Assembly: GCA_017305715.1 (NCBI GenBank) | Contig: JAFKKG010000036.1 | Span: forward strand, 45,630-109,629 | Direction of reading: 5' to 3' | Source: Hyphomicrobiales bacterium | GTDB lineage: Bacteria; Pseudomonadota; Alphaproteobacteria; Rhizobiales; Xanthobacteraceae | DNA length: 64,000 nt | Part shown: piece by piece, positions 48,983 through 58,936 of the stretch | How the letters are laid out: the number at the start of each line of letters is the position of its first letter | Position numbering within the stretch: position 1 is the first letter of the stretch | The notes under the pieces: model-generated | Told to the model about the DNA's origin: nothing | Database searches by the model: none | What the model saw: the letters and a program-made list of their open reading frames with translations, nothing else | Program-made: the position numbers and the translations under genes

Positions 48983-51514
48983 TCACGCGTCGCTGGTATG
49001 ATTTTCGGTGATCGCCCTGCGAACCATCCGCGCGAGTTCGGTGGCGCGGAACGGCTTTGACAGCAGCATGACGCCGGGGTCGAGCCTGCCGTGATGCACG
49101 ATCGCATTCTCGGTATAGCCGGACATGAACAGCACCTTGAGGCCGGGCCGCCGCTGCGCGGCGGCGTCGGCAACCTGCTTGCCCGTCAGCGTTCCCGACA
49201 GGATCACGTCGGTCAGCAACAAGTCGATCCCGGCGTCCCCGTCGAGAACAGCCAGCGCTTCTTTGCCGTTCTCGGCCAGCAGCGTCCGGTAGCCAAGCTG
49301 CCGCAACTGCTGCACGACAAAATCGCGCACCATCGCGTCGTCTTCGACGACGAGCACGGTTTCGTTGTTTGGCAAGTCCCGCGGCGACGCGGTGACGGGA
49401 GCGTCCACGATCGCCGTCGGCTCGCTTCGCGGCAGATAGAGTTTTACGGTCGTGCCATGCCCGACCTCGCTGTAGATCTTGATGTGGCCATTCGACTGCT
49501 TGATGAAGCCGTAGACCATGCTGAGGCCGAGGCCGGTGCCCTTGCCGATTTCCTTGGTGGTGAAAAACGGTTCGAACACGCGGTCCAGGATCGCGGCAGG
49601 AATGCCGGCGCCGGTATCGCTGACGGCCAGCAGGACATAGGCGCCGGGCCTGGCGTCGGCATTCTGCCGCGCATAGTCCTCATCCAGCACGACGTTGCCG
49701 GTCTCGATCGTCAACTTGCCGCCTTGTCCCATCGAGTCGCGTGCGTTCACCGCAAGGTTGATCAGGGCGGCCTGCAATTGGGCGGGGTCGACCATGGTCA
49801 GCCAGATCTCGCGTTCCGGGCTGGTTTCCAGCTCTATTTGTTCGCCCAGCGTTCGCCGCAGCAAATGATCGGTTTCCAGCACGATCTCGTTCAGATTGAC
49901 CACGCGCGGTTGCAGCGGTTGCTTCCGCGAGAAGGCCAGCAGGCTGCGCACGAGACCGGCGCCGCGATCGGCGGCGCGCAGCGCGATGTCGGCCGTCTCG
50001 CGGGCGCGCGCGTCTGCGCCGGGCCATTCGGCCAGCATGTCCAGATTGCCGATGATGACGGTCAGAAGGTTGTTGAAGTCGTGGGCGACGCCGCCGGTCA
50101 ATTGGCCGACACCTTCCATCTTCTGGGCCTGCGCCAGTTGGCGCTCGGCCATCCGGCGATCGGTCACATCCTGGCAAATGGCGACGACGCCGGCCGCGCC
50201 GGCCCGGGTGTCATGGTCCTGGAATCCCTCGGACCAGATGATGCGCGTGCCGCCATCCGGGCGCGTGATGCGAAATTCATGGCGATACGGTCCGCCATTG
50301 GCGGCACAGCGCCCGATCGCTTGTTCGAGCGGCTGGCGATCGGCGTCGATCACGGCGGCAAGGAAATCCCGCAGCGGAATTTCCTCCACCGGCTCCGGCC
50401 AGCCGAAAATATTGGCGATCTGCGGCGACGGCCGAACCGTCGCGGCCGGCATGTCGAAGGTGACGGCTCCCATGTGGGCGATCGACTGGGCGAGCAGCAA
50501 CTGCCGCTCGCGGCTGGCCAGGCGCAATGTCGCGGCGTGGCGCGCCCGCAATAGCTGCAGGATGGTGGCCGTCGCGATCGCAAGAACCAGGAATTCCGCG
50601 GCGAGCAGTGCGCCGTTGACGGCGAGGTTGCTGCGCCATTCCGCGAACGCCGCCTTGCGATCGAGCGAAACCGCAAGCAGGACTCCGGGCGAGGCCAGCG
50701 TATGGAAGGCGGTAATGAGGGCGCGTCGATCGGGGCCCGAATCTTCGTCCAGCAGGGCGTTGGTCTTTCCGGCCCGATGCGCCAGGTAGACCGGGTCTTG
50801 CAGGGCCGGCTCGCCGATCGGGTCTTGCGACGACGGCTCGCGGAATAGCACCTGCCCGTCGGGATGCAGGATGCGGATCAGCCCACCGGGACCGACATCG
50901 ATCGAATGGTAGAAAGCCCGCAGTTGCGGCAGGCGCCAGGTGGCCACCGCGATGCCCTGAAACGTGCCGGACGGGCCTGCGAGGCGGCGCCCGAGCGGAA
51001 TCAGCATGTCGCCGGTGACGAGGCTTTTGAACGGCCGGTCCGCCATCATTCCGGTCGTCGCTTGCTGGCGGAGCGTCTGGAATAGATAGAGGTCTCGCCG
51101 CGACTGACCCACGAGATTGGGGACCGTCGAATGCCGGATAATGCCCTCGCTGTCGATGACGGTGAGCGATCCCGCATTTGGCAGGCCGGCGATCGCGCCG
51201 GTCAGCACGGCGTTCCAGTCGCCTGCGTTGCCGGACGGCCCGCCCAGCCGCGCGCTGGCGGCTGCGATTTGCGCGAGTGAGGCATCGAGCGCTGCCGCCG
51301 CCTCCTGCATGTGGGCGCTCAGCAGGAAGACCAGGTTGCTTGCCCGTCGTTCTGTCTCGCCGCGGACCGTGTAATAGCCATTCCAGGCCTGAAGCGCCTG
51401 CACGGCGAGCAGTGCCAGCGCGAATACGACCGCCCCGAGGACGATCCGTCGCCGTAGCCAGTCGTAGGATACCGGTTGCGGCATCGGGGCGGCGGAAGGG
51501 CCCGGTTCGACCAT
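48983..51514 (-). CDS. Hybrid sensor histidine kinase with response-regulator domain
   Basis: The 843-residue inner-membrane protein has two membrane helices ([20 protein letters not shown] and [20 protein letters not shown]) flanking a ~250-residue periplasmic sensing domain of Cache type. A PAS domain, a HisKA domain with the phospho-acceptor in [21 protein letters not shown], a HATPase_c domain ([28 protein letters not shown]), and a receiver domain ([13 protein letters not shown], phospho-acceptor Asp in DLLLTDVIL) follow. The FixL-like His motif AHDFNN places it in the HPK4 group. The ATG at 51514 is my choice; GTG 51571 is also in frame. Confidence 0.92.
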   Translation of the reverse strand: MVEPGPSAAPMPQPVSYDWLRRRIVLGAVVFALALLAVQALQAWNGYYTVRGETERRASNLVFLLSAHMQEAAAALDASLAQIAAASARLGGPSGNAGDWNAVLTGAIAGLPNAGSLTVIDSEGIIRHSTVPNLVGQSRRDLYLFQTLRQQATTGMMADRPFKSLVTGDMLIPLGRRLAGPSGTFQGIAVATWRLPQLRAFYHSIDVGPGGLIRILHPDGQVLFREPSSQDPIGEPALQDPVYLAHRAGKTNALLDEDSGPDRRALITAFHTLASPGVLLAVSLDRKAAFAEWRSNLAVNGALLAAEFLVLAIATATILQLLRARHAATLRLASRERQLLLAQSIAHMGAVTFDMPAATVRPSPQIANIFGWPEPVEEIPLRDFLAAVIDADRQPLEQAIGRCAANGGPYRHEFRITRPDGGTRIIWSEGFQDHDTRAGAAGVVAICQDVTDRRMAERQLAQAQKMEGVGQLTGGVAHDFNNLLTVIIGNLDMLAEWPGADARARETADIALRAADRGAGLVRSLLAFSRKQPLQPRVVNLNEIVLETDHLLRRTLGEQIELETSPEREIWLTMVDPAQLQAALINLAVNARDSMGQGGKLTIETGNVVLDEDYARQNADARPGAYVLLAVSDTGAGIPAAILDRVFEPFFTTKEIGKGTGLGLSMVYGFIKQSNGHIKIYSEVGHGTTVKLYLPRSEPTAIVDAPVTASPRDLPNNETVLVVEDDAMVRDFVVQQLRQLGYRTLLAENGKEALAVLDGDAGIDLLLTDVILSGTLTGKQVADAAAQRRPGLKVLFMSGYTENAIVHHGRLDPGVMLLSKPFRATELARMVRRAITENHTSDA

Positions 51515-51700
51515 ATGGGCTGACGGCTCCGGCAAACAGTGCGGGTGTGAAGTTCCGCCGACGCTTATCACGCCACCGTTCGCGAGTTGAAGATATTCGA
51601 CGGCGAATTTTGATGGCGGTATTTATAACCCTAGAGATATGCGTGATCGCCCGACTGAGGACGACATATCAGCCCAATTTGCAATCGAAGCAGCCTCCGC

Positions 51701-51729
51701 TTGACTAATCCATATCTCTATGGTTATAC
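51701..51729 (+). promoter_or_regulatory. Promoter of the arsR/SRPBCC operon (TTGACT-17-TTATAC)
   Basis: TTGACT (51701-51706) and TTATAC (51724-51729) are separated by exactly 17 bases. They lie 33 bases before the ATG at 51762. The -10 box overlaps a palindrome (51722-51736). Confidence 0.85.
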
Positions 51730-51736
51730 GATAACC
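51722..51736. promoter_or_regulatory. Palindrome GGTTAT-acg-ATAACC, likely operator of the ArsR repressor
   Basis: Two 6-base perfectly complementary arms flank ACG; with the outer T and A the arms are 7 bases. The palindrome overlaps the -10 box, so binding would block transcription. A further GGTTAT half-site lies 15 bases on (51749-51754). A longer imperfect inverted repeat joins ATAACCCTAGAGATAT (51625-51640) with ATATCTCTATGGTTAT (51712-51727), 15 of 16 bases, 71 bases apart. Confidence 0.75.
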
Positions 51737-51761
51737 AATAGCCAACGGGTTATCGATCCAG

Positions 51762-52085
51762 ATGTCAGCCGCTCAAGACGTGCTCTTCCGAACGCTTGCC
51801 GACCCGACCCGCCGGGCGATCTTCGAACGGCTGTGCCGTGACGGCGAGCAGACGGTCGGGGCGCTGACGGCGCGGGCAGGGGTCTCGCAACCGGCGGTCT
51901 CCAAACATCTCGGCGTCCTGAAACAGGCCGGGCTGGTGCGCGATCGCCATCAGGGTCGGCAGACCCATTACAGCGCACAGCTCGGCGCGCTTTCCCCGCT
52001 GATCGACTGGACCAGCCAGATGGCGGGTTTTTGGCAGAGCCGGTTCGACGATCTCGAAGATCTCCTCAAAAGGATGGACCAATGA
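51762..52085 (+). CDS. ArsR-family winged-helix repressor (no metal site)
   Basis: The 107-residue regulator has the winged-helix segment VGALTARAGVSQPAVSKHLGVLKQAGLVRDRHQGRQTHY and an N-terminal LADPTRRAIFERLCRDG. The only Cys in the protein is in that N-terminal part, so a metal-sensing site is unlikely. ArsR genes of this type often precede an SRPBCC/AHSA1 gene, as here (four-base overlap, ATGA). They are thought to control the small operon they head; the ligand is unknown. Confidence 0.93.
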   Translation: MSAAQDVLFRTLADPTRRAIFERLCRDGEQTVGALTARAGVSQPAVSKHLGVLKQAGLVRDRHQGRQTHYSAQLGALSPLIDWTSQMAGFWQSRFDDLEDLLKRMDQ

Positions 52086-52504
52086 AATCAGAAACGCGCT
52101 CGGTCGTCGTCGAACGCGAGATCGCGCATCCGCCGGAAAAGATCTGGCGCGCGCTCACGCAGCCGCATTTGATCGAGGAGTGGCTGATGAAGAACGACTT
52201 CAAGCCGGTGGTCGGTCACAATTTCAATCTGCGCGGCGACTGGGGCGGCGTGCTTGACTGCGAGGTTCTCAGCGTCGAGCCGCACAAGAAGCTGACCTAC
52301 ACCTGGAATTTCAAGCACGAGGAGGCGGCCTACAATCTGACCAGTGTCGTCGCCTGGACTCTCACCCCGACGCCAACGGGCACCCGCTTGCGCATGGAGC
52401 AGTCGGGCTTCCGCCCCGATCAGCCGCAGGCCTATGGCGGTGCCAAGGCGGGCTGGCAGCAGTTCCTTGAAAAACTGGACCAGCTGTTGGCGCGGGTGGA
52501 ATGA
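52082..52504 (+). CDS. SRPBCC (AHSA1/START) domain protein
   Basis: The 140-residue protein begins MKSETRSVVVEREIAHPPEKIWRALTQPHLIEEWLMKNDF, the classical AHSA1-type start. It continues with the cavity-forming beta strands (HNFNLRGDWGGVLDCEVLSVEPHKKLTYTWNF) and a C-terminal helix (GGAKAGWQQFLEKLDQLL). Such domains bind hydrophobic small molecules. The gene overlaps the ArsR gene by four bases, so the two proteins are co-produced. Confidence 0.92.
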   Translation: MKSETRSVVVEREIAHPPEKIWRALTQPHLIEEWLMKNDFKPVVGHNFNLRGDWGGVLDCEVLSVEPHKKLTYTWNFKHEEAAYNLTSVVAWTLTPTPTGTRLRMEQSGFRPDQPQAYGGAKAGWQQFLEKLDQLLARVE

Positions 52505-52549
52505 AGGCTGCGGATACGATCGCGTAATAGCTGACCAAAGGAGATCGCA

Positions 52550-52756
52550 TTGAACTGGAATATATGGCTTCGGCAATTCCACCGCTGGGTGTCCATCGTC
52601 TTTACGGTGGGCGTCATCATCAACAGCATTGCCGTGGCGCGGGGCGCCTATGCCGACTGGCTCGGCCTGCTGGCGCTGCTGCCGCTCGCCTTGCTGCTGA
52701 TCACAGGTCTGTATCTGTTCATGCTGCCCTATGCCGCAAGGTGGCGCAGCAACTGA
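52550..52756 (+). CDS. Small two-helix membrane protein
   Basis: A TTG start at 52550 with a strong AAAGGAG site opens a 68-residue frame. Helices are RWVSIVFTVGVIINSIAVARG and GLLALLPLALLLITGLYLFML. The third gene of the ArsR/SRPBCC operon, it is likely co-transcribed. Function unknown; I do not recognise a named family. Confidence 0.8.
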   Translation: MNWNIWLRQFHRWVSIVFTVGVIINSIAVARGAYADWLGLLALLPLALLLITGLYLFMLPYAARWRSN

Positions 52757-52776
52757 CGCATCGGACAGGAGCGGAC

Positions 52777-53271
52777 ATGAAGGCTGGCAAGACGTCCCGG
52801 AAGGCGGCGAAGGTCGGCAAGAAGAAGGCAGTGAAGACCGTAAAGGCCGCCGCCAAGCGGATCGCTGCGAAGCCGGCGCTGCTGTCGGGCGGCAACCCGC
52901 AGATCGCGAAGGCCTATGGCGACGCCCCGGTACAAGCCTACATCGCGGCCATGCCGGGCTGGAAAAGCGAGGTGGGACGCCGTCTCGACGCGCTGATCGT
53001 GCGAACCGTCCCCGGCGTGCACAAGGCGGTCAAATGGAACTCGCCGCTGTACGGTATCGAGGGCCAAGGCTGGTTCCTCGGCATCCATGTGTTCACGAAA
53101 TACGTCAAGGTGGCATTCTTCCGCGGCACGTCGCTCCGCCCTGTTCCTCCCGGCGCGTCCAGGCAGAAAGAAGTGCGCTACCTCGATATCCACGAGGACG
53201 ACCAGTTCGACGAAGCCGTGCTCGCCGCCTGGGTGAAGCAAGCCAGCCAAATGCCCGGCGAGCGGATGTGA
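52777..53271 (+). CDS. DUF1801 (YdhG-like) protein with Lys/Ala-rich tail
   Basis: The 164-residue protein has a 35-residue Lys/Ala-rich N-terminal tail (KAGKTSRKAAKVGKKKAVKTVKAAAKRIAAKP), like a histone H1 tail. The DUF1801 domain follows (YIAAMPGWKSEVGRRLDALIVRTVPGVHKAVKWNSPLYGIEGQGWFLGIHVF). The basic tail suggests nucleic-acid binding, which is an inference. The ATG is preceded by AGGAG. It lies 20 bases after the small membrane gene and a related gene follows at 53305. Confidence 0.85.
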   Translation: MKAGKTSRKAAKVGKKKAVKTVKAAAKRIAAKPALLSGGNPQIAKAYGDAPVQAYIAAMPGWKSEVGRRLDALIVRTVPGVHKAVKWNSPLYGIEGQGWFLGIHVFTKYVKVAFFRGTSLRPVPPGASRQKEVRYLDIHEDDQFDEAVLAAWVKQASQMPGERM

Positions 53272-53304
53272 GCGGGACAACGTGACGGACGAGCGACAGC
53301 AACC

Positions 53305-53742
53305 ATGAGAAGAGCGGCAATGATGATAAAGAAGAACGCCAGCGGTTCGAAGGAAGAAAGCGGCGCCGTAGCGCCGTCCCGGCTGATCGACGGGCGCATC
53401 AAGGAACTGGGCGATTGGCGCGGCAAGACGCTGGCCCACGTCCGCGCGCTGATCAAACAGGCCGTCCCTGACGTGGTCGAGGAATGGAAGTGGCGCGGCG
53501 TTCCGGTCTGGTCGCACGACGGAATTATCTGCACCGGCGAGACCTACAAGAGCGCCGTGAAGCTGACCTTCGCCAAGGGCGCTTCGCTCAAGGATCCCAA
53601 AAAGCTGTTCAACTCCAGCCTCGAGGGCAACACCAGGCGCGCGATCGATATTCATGAGGGCGTTGAGATAAACGCCGATGCCTTCAAGGCGCTGATCCGC
53701 GACGCAGCCGCGCTGAACGGGTCGAAGAAAAAGCCGCGCTAG
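53305..53742 (+). CDS. DUF1801 family protein, paralogue
   Basis: The 145-residue protein carries a divergent DUF1801 domain: GKTLAHVRALIKQAVPDVVEEWKWRGVPVWSHDGIICTGETYKSAVKLTFAKG. The block DIHEGVEINADAFKALIRDA aligns with DIHEDDQFDEAVLAAWVKQA of the upstream gene, so the two are paralogues. An N-terminal basic/Met-rich segment precedes it; ATG at 53323 is an alternative start. Function unknown. Confidence 0.83.
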   Translation: MRRAAMMIKKNASGSKEESGAVAPSRLIDGRIKELGDWRGKTLAHVRALIKQAVPDVVEEWKWRGVPVWSHDGIICTGETYKSAVKLTFAKGASLKDPKKLFNSSLEGNTRRAIDIHEGVEINADAFKALIRDAAALNGSKKKPR

Positions 53743-53752
53743 CGGATTGACG

Positions 53753-54529
53753 TTAGTCCTGCGGCTCGCACGGCACTTCGCCTGACGCCTCGATGCGCAG
53801 CCAGCCGGACGGCGCCAGCCGCTGCTGCGGCAGGAAGCGGCCCTTGTAGTCCATCTTCTTGGAGCCCTCGATCCAGTAGCCGAGATAGACGTAAGGCAGT
53901 CCGAGCCGCCTGGCGCGCGTGATGTGGTCGAGGATCATGAAGGTGCCGAGCGAACGGGCATGCTCGGACGGCTCGAAGAACGAATAGACCATCGACAGGC
54001 CGTCGCTGAGCACGTCGGTCAGCGCCACCGCGATCAGATCCTCGCCGCGGCCGGTGATGCCGGAATCCACGCTGCGCTTGCGGTATTCGATGATGCGGGT
54101 TTCGACGTGGCTGTCTTCGACCATCATGGCGTAGTCCAGCACGGTCATGTCGGCCATGCCGCCATGGCGGTGGCGCCGGTCGAGATAGGCGCGGAACACG
54201 GAATATTGTTCCGAGGTCGGCACCGCGCTGCGCTGTTCGCCGACGATGTCGGCGTTGCGCGCCAGGATCTTGCGGAAATTGCGCGAGGGCCGGAACTCGT
54301 TGGCGACGACGCGCACGGAGACGCAGGCCCGGCACTGGTCGCAGGCCGGCCGGTAGGCGATCGACTGGCTGCGGCGGAAGCCGCCATGGGTGAGGAGGTC
54401 GTTGAGATCGCCGGCCTTGTCGCCGACCAGATGCGTGAACACCTTGCGCTCATGCCGGCCCGGCAGATAGGGGCAGGGCGAGGGCGCCGTCAGGTAAAAC
54501 TGTGGGGTATCACGCGAATGCTGGGTCAC
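53753..54529 (-). CDS. bpt: Aspartate/glutamate leucyltransferase (Bpt)
   Basis: Bpt transfers leucine from Leu-tRNA to proteins with N-terminal Asp or Glu, marking them for ClpAP in the N-end rule. The 258-residue protein has the ATE-family motifs: [40 protein letters not shown] with the conserved Cys pair, and [25 protein letters not shown]. The C-terminal [16 protein letters not shown] is also typical. It converges with the DUF1801 gene at 53742. Confidence 0.95.
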   Translation of the reverse strand: MTQHSRDTPQFYLTAPSPCPYLPGRHERKVFTHLVGDKAGDLNDLLTHGGFRRSQSIAYRPACDQCRACVSVRVVANEFRPSRNFRKILARNADIVGEQRSAVPTSEQYSVFRAYLDRRHRHGGMADMTVLDYAMMVEDSHVETRIIEYRKRSVDSGITGRGEDLIAVALTDVLSDGLSMVYSFFEPSEHARSLGTFMILDHITRARRLGLPYVYLGYWIEGSKKMDYKGRFLPQQRLAPSGWLRIEASGEVPCEPQD

Positions 54530-54688
54530 GTCGGGTCGTCAGGCCTCCGAAACTCGAACGATAACGCTTTCCGGTGAAGAATTGGTACCCGGAGCAGGAA
54601 GTCCGGCCCCGATCCCGATCGGGGCCGAACATGCTGCAGCATCGCGCCGCGGAGGCTGACGGTCAATCGCTTTGGCGTCTTGCACCTT

Positions 54689-55288
54689 CTAATAAGCGCG
54701 TGACTGCGGAACAACCTGCGTACGAATCGAGCTGTTGATCACGACGGTTCCCAGCACGATGTCATGCAGCAACCGGCGGCGGCCGTTGAACAGGCCGACC
54801 AGCAGCACCAGCGGCGTCAGGAACGAGATCGATACCCAGAACAGCACCGCGTGCGTGGCGCCGAGCACGAAATAGCCGGGAGCGCCGTACCAGGTGCGCA
54901 GTTCCAGATCCATCACGCGCATGCCGACCGTCGCCGAATGCGGCCCGCCGAGGGAGGCGCCGTAATAGACGATGGCCCAGACGACGGAGGCCGGCCAGGC
55001 CAGCCAGAACAGCGCCCAGCCCAGCCCAAGCGTGATCAGGCCGAACACGGCGATGAAGAGATAGCCGAGGATCACCGGCACCGACAGCACCACGAGGTCG
55101 ATCAGGAACGCAAACGCCCGCCGCGTCAGCACGCCGCGAAACAGTTCCGGCTCAAAGTCCGGATCGAATGCGTGCGGCGCCACGCCGCCATCGTTGCGCC
55201 AGGCGCCGCCAGCGCTCGACGTGCCGCCAGCCCGCGAAGAGCTGCGCGCATTCGAGGCGCCGTCATTACCCGAGCCGCTATACGACAT
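54689..55288 (-). CDS. RDD family membrane protein
   Basis: The 199-residue protein has a Ser/Gly-rich cytoplasmic N-terminus (MSYSGSGNDGASNARSSSRAGG) and then the RDD domain: RRAFAFLIDLVVLSVPVILGYLFIAVFG with the Arg-Asp pair, further helices (WALFWLAWPASVVWAIVYYGASLGG), and TVGMRVMDLELRTWYG. RDD proteins are small inner-membrane transport-like proteins. The ATG at 55288 has a GGAGGA site. It lies upstream of bpt on the same strand with a ~160-base gap. Confidence 0.88.
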   Translation of the reverse strand: MSYSGSGNDGASNARSSSRAGGTSSAGGAWRNDGGVAPHAFDPDFEPELFRGVLTRRAFAFLIDLVVLSVPVILGYLFIAVFGLITLGLGWALFWLAWPASVVWAIVYYGASLGGPHSATVGMRVMDLELRTWYGAPGYFVLGATHAVLFWVSISFLTPLVLLVGLFNGRRRLLHDIVLGTVVINSSIRTQVVPQSRAY

Positions 55289-55406
55289 GATCAGTCCTCC
55301 AGACCGTGCATATTCCCGCGCAAACATGGGAACCGCGCCCGCGCGCGCAAGGGGCCGCAAGGATTACGAAACGGCAATATTCCGGCGATTCGGGGGCTAA
55401 CGCAGT

Positions 55407-55528
55407 CGTCGTCCCGGCGAAGGCCGGGACCATACGCCGCGGCCCATCGATCAGAAAACGGTCTTCGACGACTTCCCATAACCATGCACATCGGCGGCTA
55501 TGGGTCCCGGCCTTCGCCGGGACGACGA
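55407..55528. repeat. GTCCCGGCC-type intergenic palindrome, copy C
   Basis: The copy opens GTCGTCGTCCCGGCGAAGGCCGGGAC and closes GGGTCCCGGCCTTCGCCGGGACGACG, mirroring copy A (23846). Internal CCCATAACCATGCACATCGGCGGCTATGGG gives an extra stem. It lies between hemB and the RDD gene and is the probable hemB terminator. Confidence 0.8.
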
Positions 55529-55532
55529 AAGA

Positions 55533-56672
<1,140 letters not shown>

Positions 56673-56810
56673 TCACCGCAGGCTTGATTTGCATCAGCGG
56701 TAATTGATGTTAATCCCCGGGGCGGGCCAAGACTCGTACAAAGGCTCGTGCCAAACCTCGTGCAAAGCTCCCGCATTAAGGACCGTTTTCGCCAGTGAGC
56801 ACCGATTCCC

Positions 56811-57305
56811 ATGTCTGACACCTCGGCGCGCGACCCGTCGCGGGACAATCGGGACCCGGCCCGCGACAATGCCAGAGAGAACGCCATGTCGGTGGCGGCG
56901 ATCTCGTCCGAGCGCATCGAGCCGGATGAGAATGCGTGGACGCGGCGGCTGGTGCTGTTCCTGCGCGTCATGGCGGTCGTCTCGATCGCCAAGGGGCTCT
57001 ATCACTGGGCACAGGTGACCGGCTTCATCGGCGGCGAGGAAGAGGCGTTCGAAAACCAGTCGATGGCCTGGCAGACCGCGACGATCTATTTCGCCGTCAT
57101 CGAACTCGTCGCCGCCGTCGGCCTGTGGCTTGCGACGCCATGGGGCGCGGTGGTGTGGCTCACGACCGTGGTGTCGATGGCCGTCATCGAACTGATGTTT
57201 CCGGGAATCTATGGCGGCAGCCTGACGGTGGTCGGTTTCGAAGCCGTGATGCTCGCCGCCTATCTCGCACTCGCCTGGATGGCCGCGCGCGAACGGCCGC
57301 CATAG
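56811..57305 (+). CDS. DUF6163 family membrane protein
   Basis: The 164-residue protein has an N-terminal hydrophilic segment made of near-repeats (DPSRDNRDPARDNARENA), then helices LVLFLRVMAVVSIAKGLYHWAQV, TATIYFAVIELVAAVGLWLATP, AVVWLTTVVSMAVIELMFPGIYGG and GFEAVMLAAYLALAWMAA. It resembles the DUF6163 group of Rhizobiales (from memory). Function unknown. It is divergent from hemB and precedes the ldtR gene. Confidence 0.8.
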   Translation: MSDTSARDPSRDNRDPARDNARENAMSVAAISSERIEPDENAWTRRLVLFLRVMAVVSIAKGLYHWAQVTGFIGGEEEAFENQSMAWQTATIYFAVIELVAAVGLWLATPWGAVVWLTTVVSMAVIELMFPGIYGGSLTVVGFEAVMLAAYLALAWMAARERPP

Positions 57306-57860
57306 GCGCGCCCTTGCGGACATCTTTCGCCTGGCTGCCGCGTATTGTCGGGCCCGCACGGTTCGAGACGCGCGCAAGAGCGCGCTCCTCACCATGAGGC
57401 TCTCATATTCCTCGCGAGCCAGTAGGCCTCATCCTGAAGAGCGCGCCCTTAGCGCGCGTCTCGAAGGATGAAAGTCCGAACCGTTAATCGCACCAGCGCG
57501 TCCGCGTGCAAATCCCGCGATGCCATCCCGTACAATTTTCGTTTTTTTTCGCGGTAACTTTTCAGTCACTGTAAAGGGTTCCCTCACACCCCTTACGCAG
57601 GCGTTTCGAATTCGAACGGACCTGTTTTGGAATGCGACAGGGCCTCAAGACGAAGCGTGAACAGAGGCCTGCCACCGTCAACGAAACGTTGCGAAAAGTC
57701 CTTTATCCATGGGCTTAATCCGCGATTTACTGTCTTAAATTCATGATCTCTTTATTGTCTTATTTAAGCTGATCTTCAAACCGGCCCCTTAAGTTGAAGC
57801 TATCAGGCGGGACACAAGTTTCGTCGAATAAGTCGATAAAAACGACGACAGGGGAATGTC
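57306..57860. promoter_or_regulatory. Long leader/promoter region of ldtR with dispersed repeat
   Basis: About 550 bases between the DUF6163 gene and ldtR. The first third holds the palindromic repeat at 57351-57471. The remainder is less GC-rich, with CGTTTTTTTTCG near 57540 and several T-rich stretches (57715-57780), which suggests promoter DNA and a long leader for ldtR. No gene is supported. Confidence 0.5.
57351..57471. repeat. Palindromic intergenic repeat, CTCATCCTGAAGAGCGC family, copy 2
   Basis: Contains GTTCGAGACGCGCGCAAGAGCGCGCTCCTCACCATGAGG, whose ends can pair, and GGCCTCATCCTGAAGAGCGCGCCCTTAGCGCGCGTCTCGAAGGATGA with GAGCGCGC/GCGCGCGTCTC stems. It shares motifs with the copy at 17805. 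Confidence 0.8.
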
Positions 57861-58376
57861 ATGATGAAAGCCGTTGCAACGGCGGTGGAAACCGCTGAAC
57901 GCTCTGCCGGTCAAGCTCCGGTGCAGCCGCTCTATCTTGAAGCGTTGACGTTGGTAGAGCGTCTGCATCGCCGGCTGCTCGATGTGATCAAGGATGAGTT
58001 CGATCGCCGCGGCCGCGCCGATATCAATTCGGTGCAGGCACTGCTGCTCTACAACATCGGCGACAAGGAGCTGACCGCGGGCGAACTGCGCACGCGCGGC
58101 TACTATCTCGGCTCCAACGTCTCCTACAATCTGAAGAAGCTCGTCGAGCTCGGCTTCCTCGATCATCAGCGTAGCCGCGTTGACCGCCGCTCGGTCCGCA
58201 TCCGCCTGACGACGCAGGGCCAGGAAATCCGCCGCATCGTCGACGCGCTCTACCAGAAGCACGTCAAGACCGTGGAGCAGGTCGGCGGCATCTCGAACGA
58301 GGAGTTCGCGACCCTGAACAAGTCGCTGCACCGGCTCGAGCGGTTCTGGACCGACCAGATCCTGTATCGGCTCTGA
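57861..58376 (+). CDS. ldtR: LdtR-type MarR-family regulator
   Basis: The 171-residue winged-helix protein matches LdtR, the MarR-family regulator first studied in Liberibacter, where it controls the L,D-transpeptidase ldtP. Visible are the helices LEALTLVERLHRRLLDVIKDEFDRRGR, the DNA-recognition region ELRTRGYYLGSNVSYNLKKLVELGFL, the wing DHQRSRVDRRSVRIRLT, and a C-terminal dimerisation helix. The ATG at 57861 is followed directly by another; either may be used. No L,D-transpeptidase gene is adjacent. Confidence 0.88.
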   Translation: MMKAVATAVETAERSAGQAPVQPLYLEALTLVERLHRRLLDVIKDEFDRRGRADINSVQALLLYNIGDKELTAGELRTRGYYLGSNVSYNLKKLVELGFLDHQRSRVDRRSVRIRLTTQGQEIRRIVDALYQKHVKTVEQVGGISNEEFATLNKSLHRLERFWTDQILYRL

Positions 58377-58387
58377 GAATTATTTAG

Positions 58388-58437
58388 CGTTTTCAAGCGA
58401 ACTGCACTTCCGGTTCGCGTGAGGAAAACCCGTCAAA
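58388..58437. repeat. Intergenic repeat of the CGAA...GGTTCGCG..GAAAAC type, copy 3
   Basis: The segment GCGTTTTCAAGCGAACTGC and the following ACTTCCGGTTCGCGTGAGGAAAACCCGTC resembles 13075 and 19323. It has the dyad GCGAAC/GGTTCGC and ends with TGAGGAAAACC. It lies 11 bases after the ldtR stop. Confidence 0.7.
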
Positions 58438-58504
58438 GGAGAATCTCTGTTGCGGCCAAGCCGGCCAGCGAGAAGACCGGCAGCCAACAGCGGATAGCCC
58501 TGTT

Positions 58505-58553
58505 CAAAACGCATCGGCCCCGGTCTACCGGGTCCGGTGCGTTTTGCTTTTGG
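58505..58553 (+). terminator. Rho-independent-like hairpin after ldtR
   Basis: CAAAACGCATCGGCCCC pairs with GGTCCGGTGCGTTTTG (two mismatches) around GGTCTACCG, and CTTTTGG follows. The long stem with a T-containing tail fits a terminator for ldtR. Confidence 0.7.
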
Positions 58554-58633
58554 GGCCCGCAAAAACGGTTTCGCGGATGGAACTTCTGCGGTGCCTGCGA
58601 ATTATCGCCGCTGATCCGCCACCGGAGTACTTC

Positions 58634-58855
58634 ATGCAAGCCGCCATCGACCGCATCATGCAGACCTACGACATGCTGGTGAACCGCACCGCCGCCGCGA
58701 ATGACGAAGCGCGCGAGAAGGTGACGGCTTACGTGAAGACGCTGTTCGAGGCCGGCGAAAAGGACACCCACCGCCTCACCGTGTGCGGCCTGACCTATCT
58801 GCGCCAGCTCGACGGCTCCACCGATCCGGTGAAAGCGGGCTATACGGGGATGTGA
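58634..58855 (+). CDS. Hypothetical 73-residue helical protein
   Basis: The 73-residue product is predicted helical (MQAAIDRIMQTYDMLVNRTAAANDEAREKVTAYVKTLFEAG) and ends KDTHRLTVCGLTYLRQLDGSTDPVKAGYTGM. There is no signal peptide. GGAG precedes the ATG by seven bases; the earlier open frame from 58544 overlaps the terminator stem and is not used. It is followed by a terminator at 58891. Function unknown; similar short proteins occur in Bradyrhizobium (from memory). Confidence 0.75.
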   Translation: MQAAIDRIMQTYDMLVNRTAAANDEAREKVTAYVKTLFEAGEKDTHRLTVCGLTYLRQLDGSTDPVKAGYTGM

Positions 58856-58890
58856 GGGCTGAGAGCGTCCTCGGTAACGTGATGCCGTGG

Positions 58891-58924
58891 CCCGGATGAG
58901 CGAAAGCGGCATCCGGGTTTTTTT
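58891..58924 (+). terminator. Rho-independent terminator after the 73-residue protein gene
   Basis: CCCGGATG (58891-58898) pairs with CATCCGGG (58910-58917) around AGCGAAAGCGG; seven T follow. Confidence 0.92.
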
Positions 58925-58936
58925 GTCCGTCCGGTC

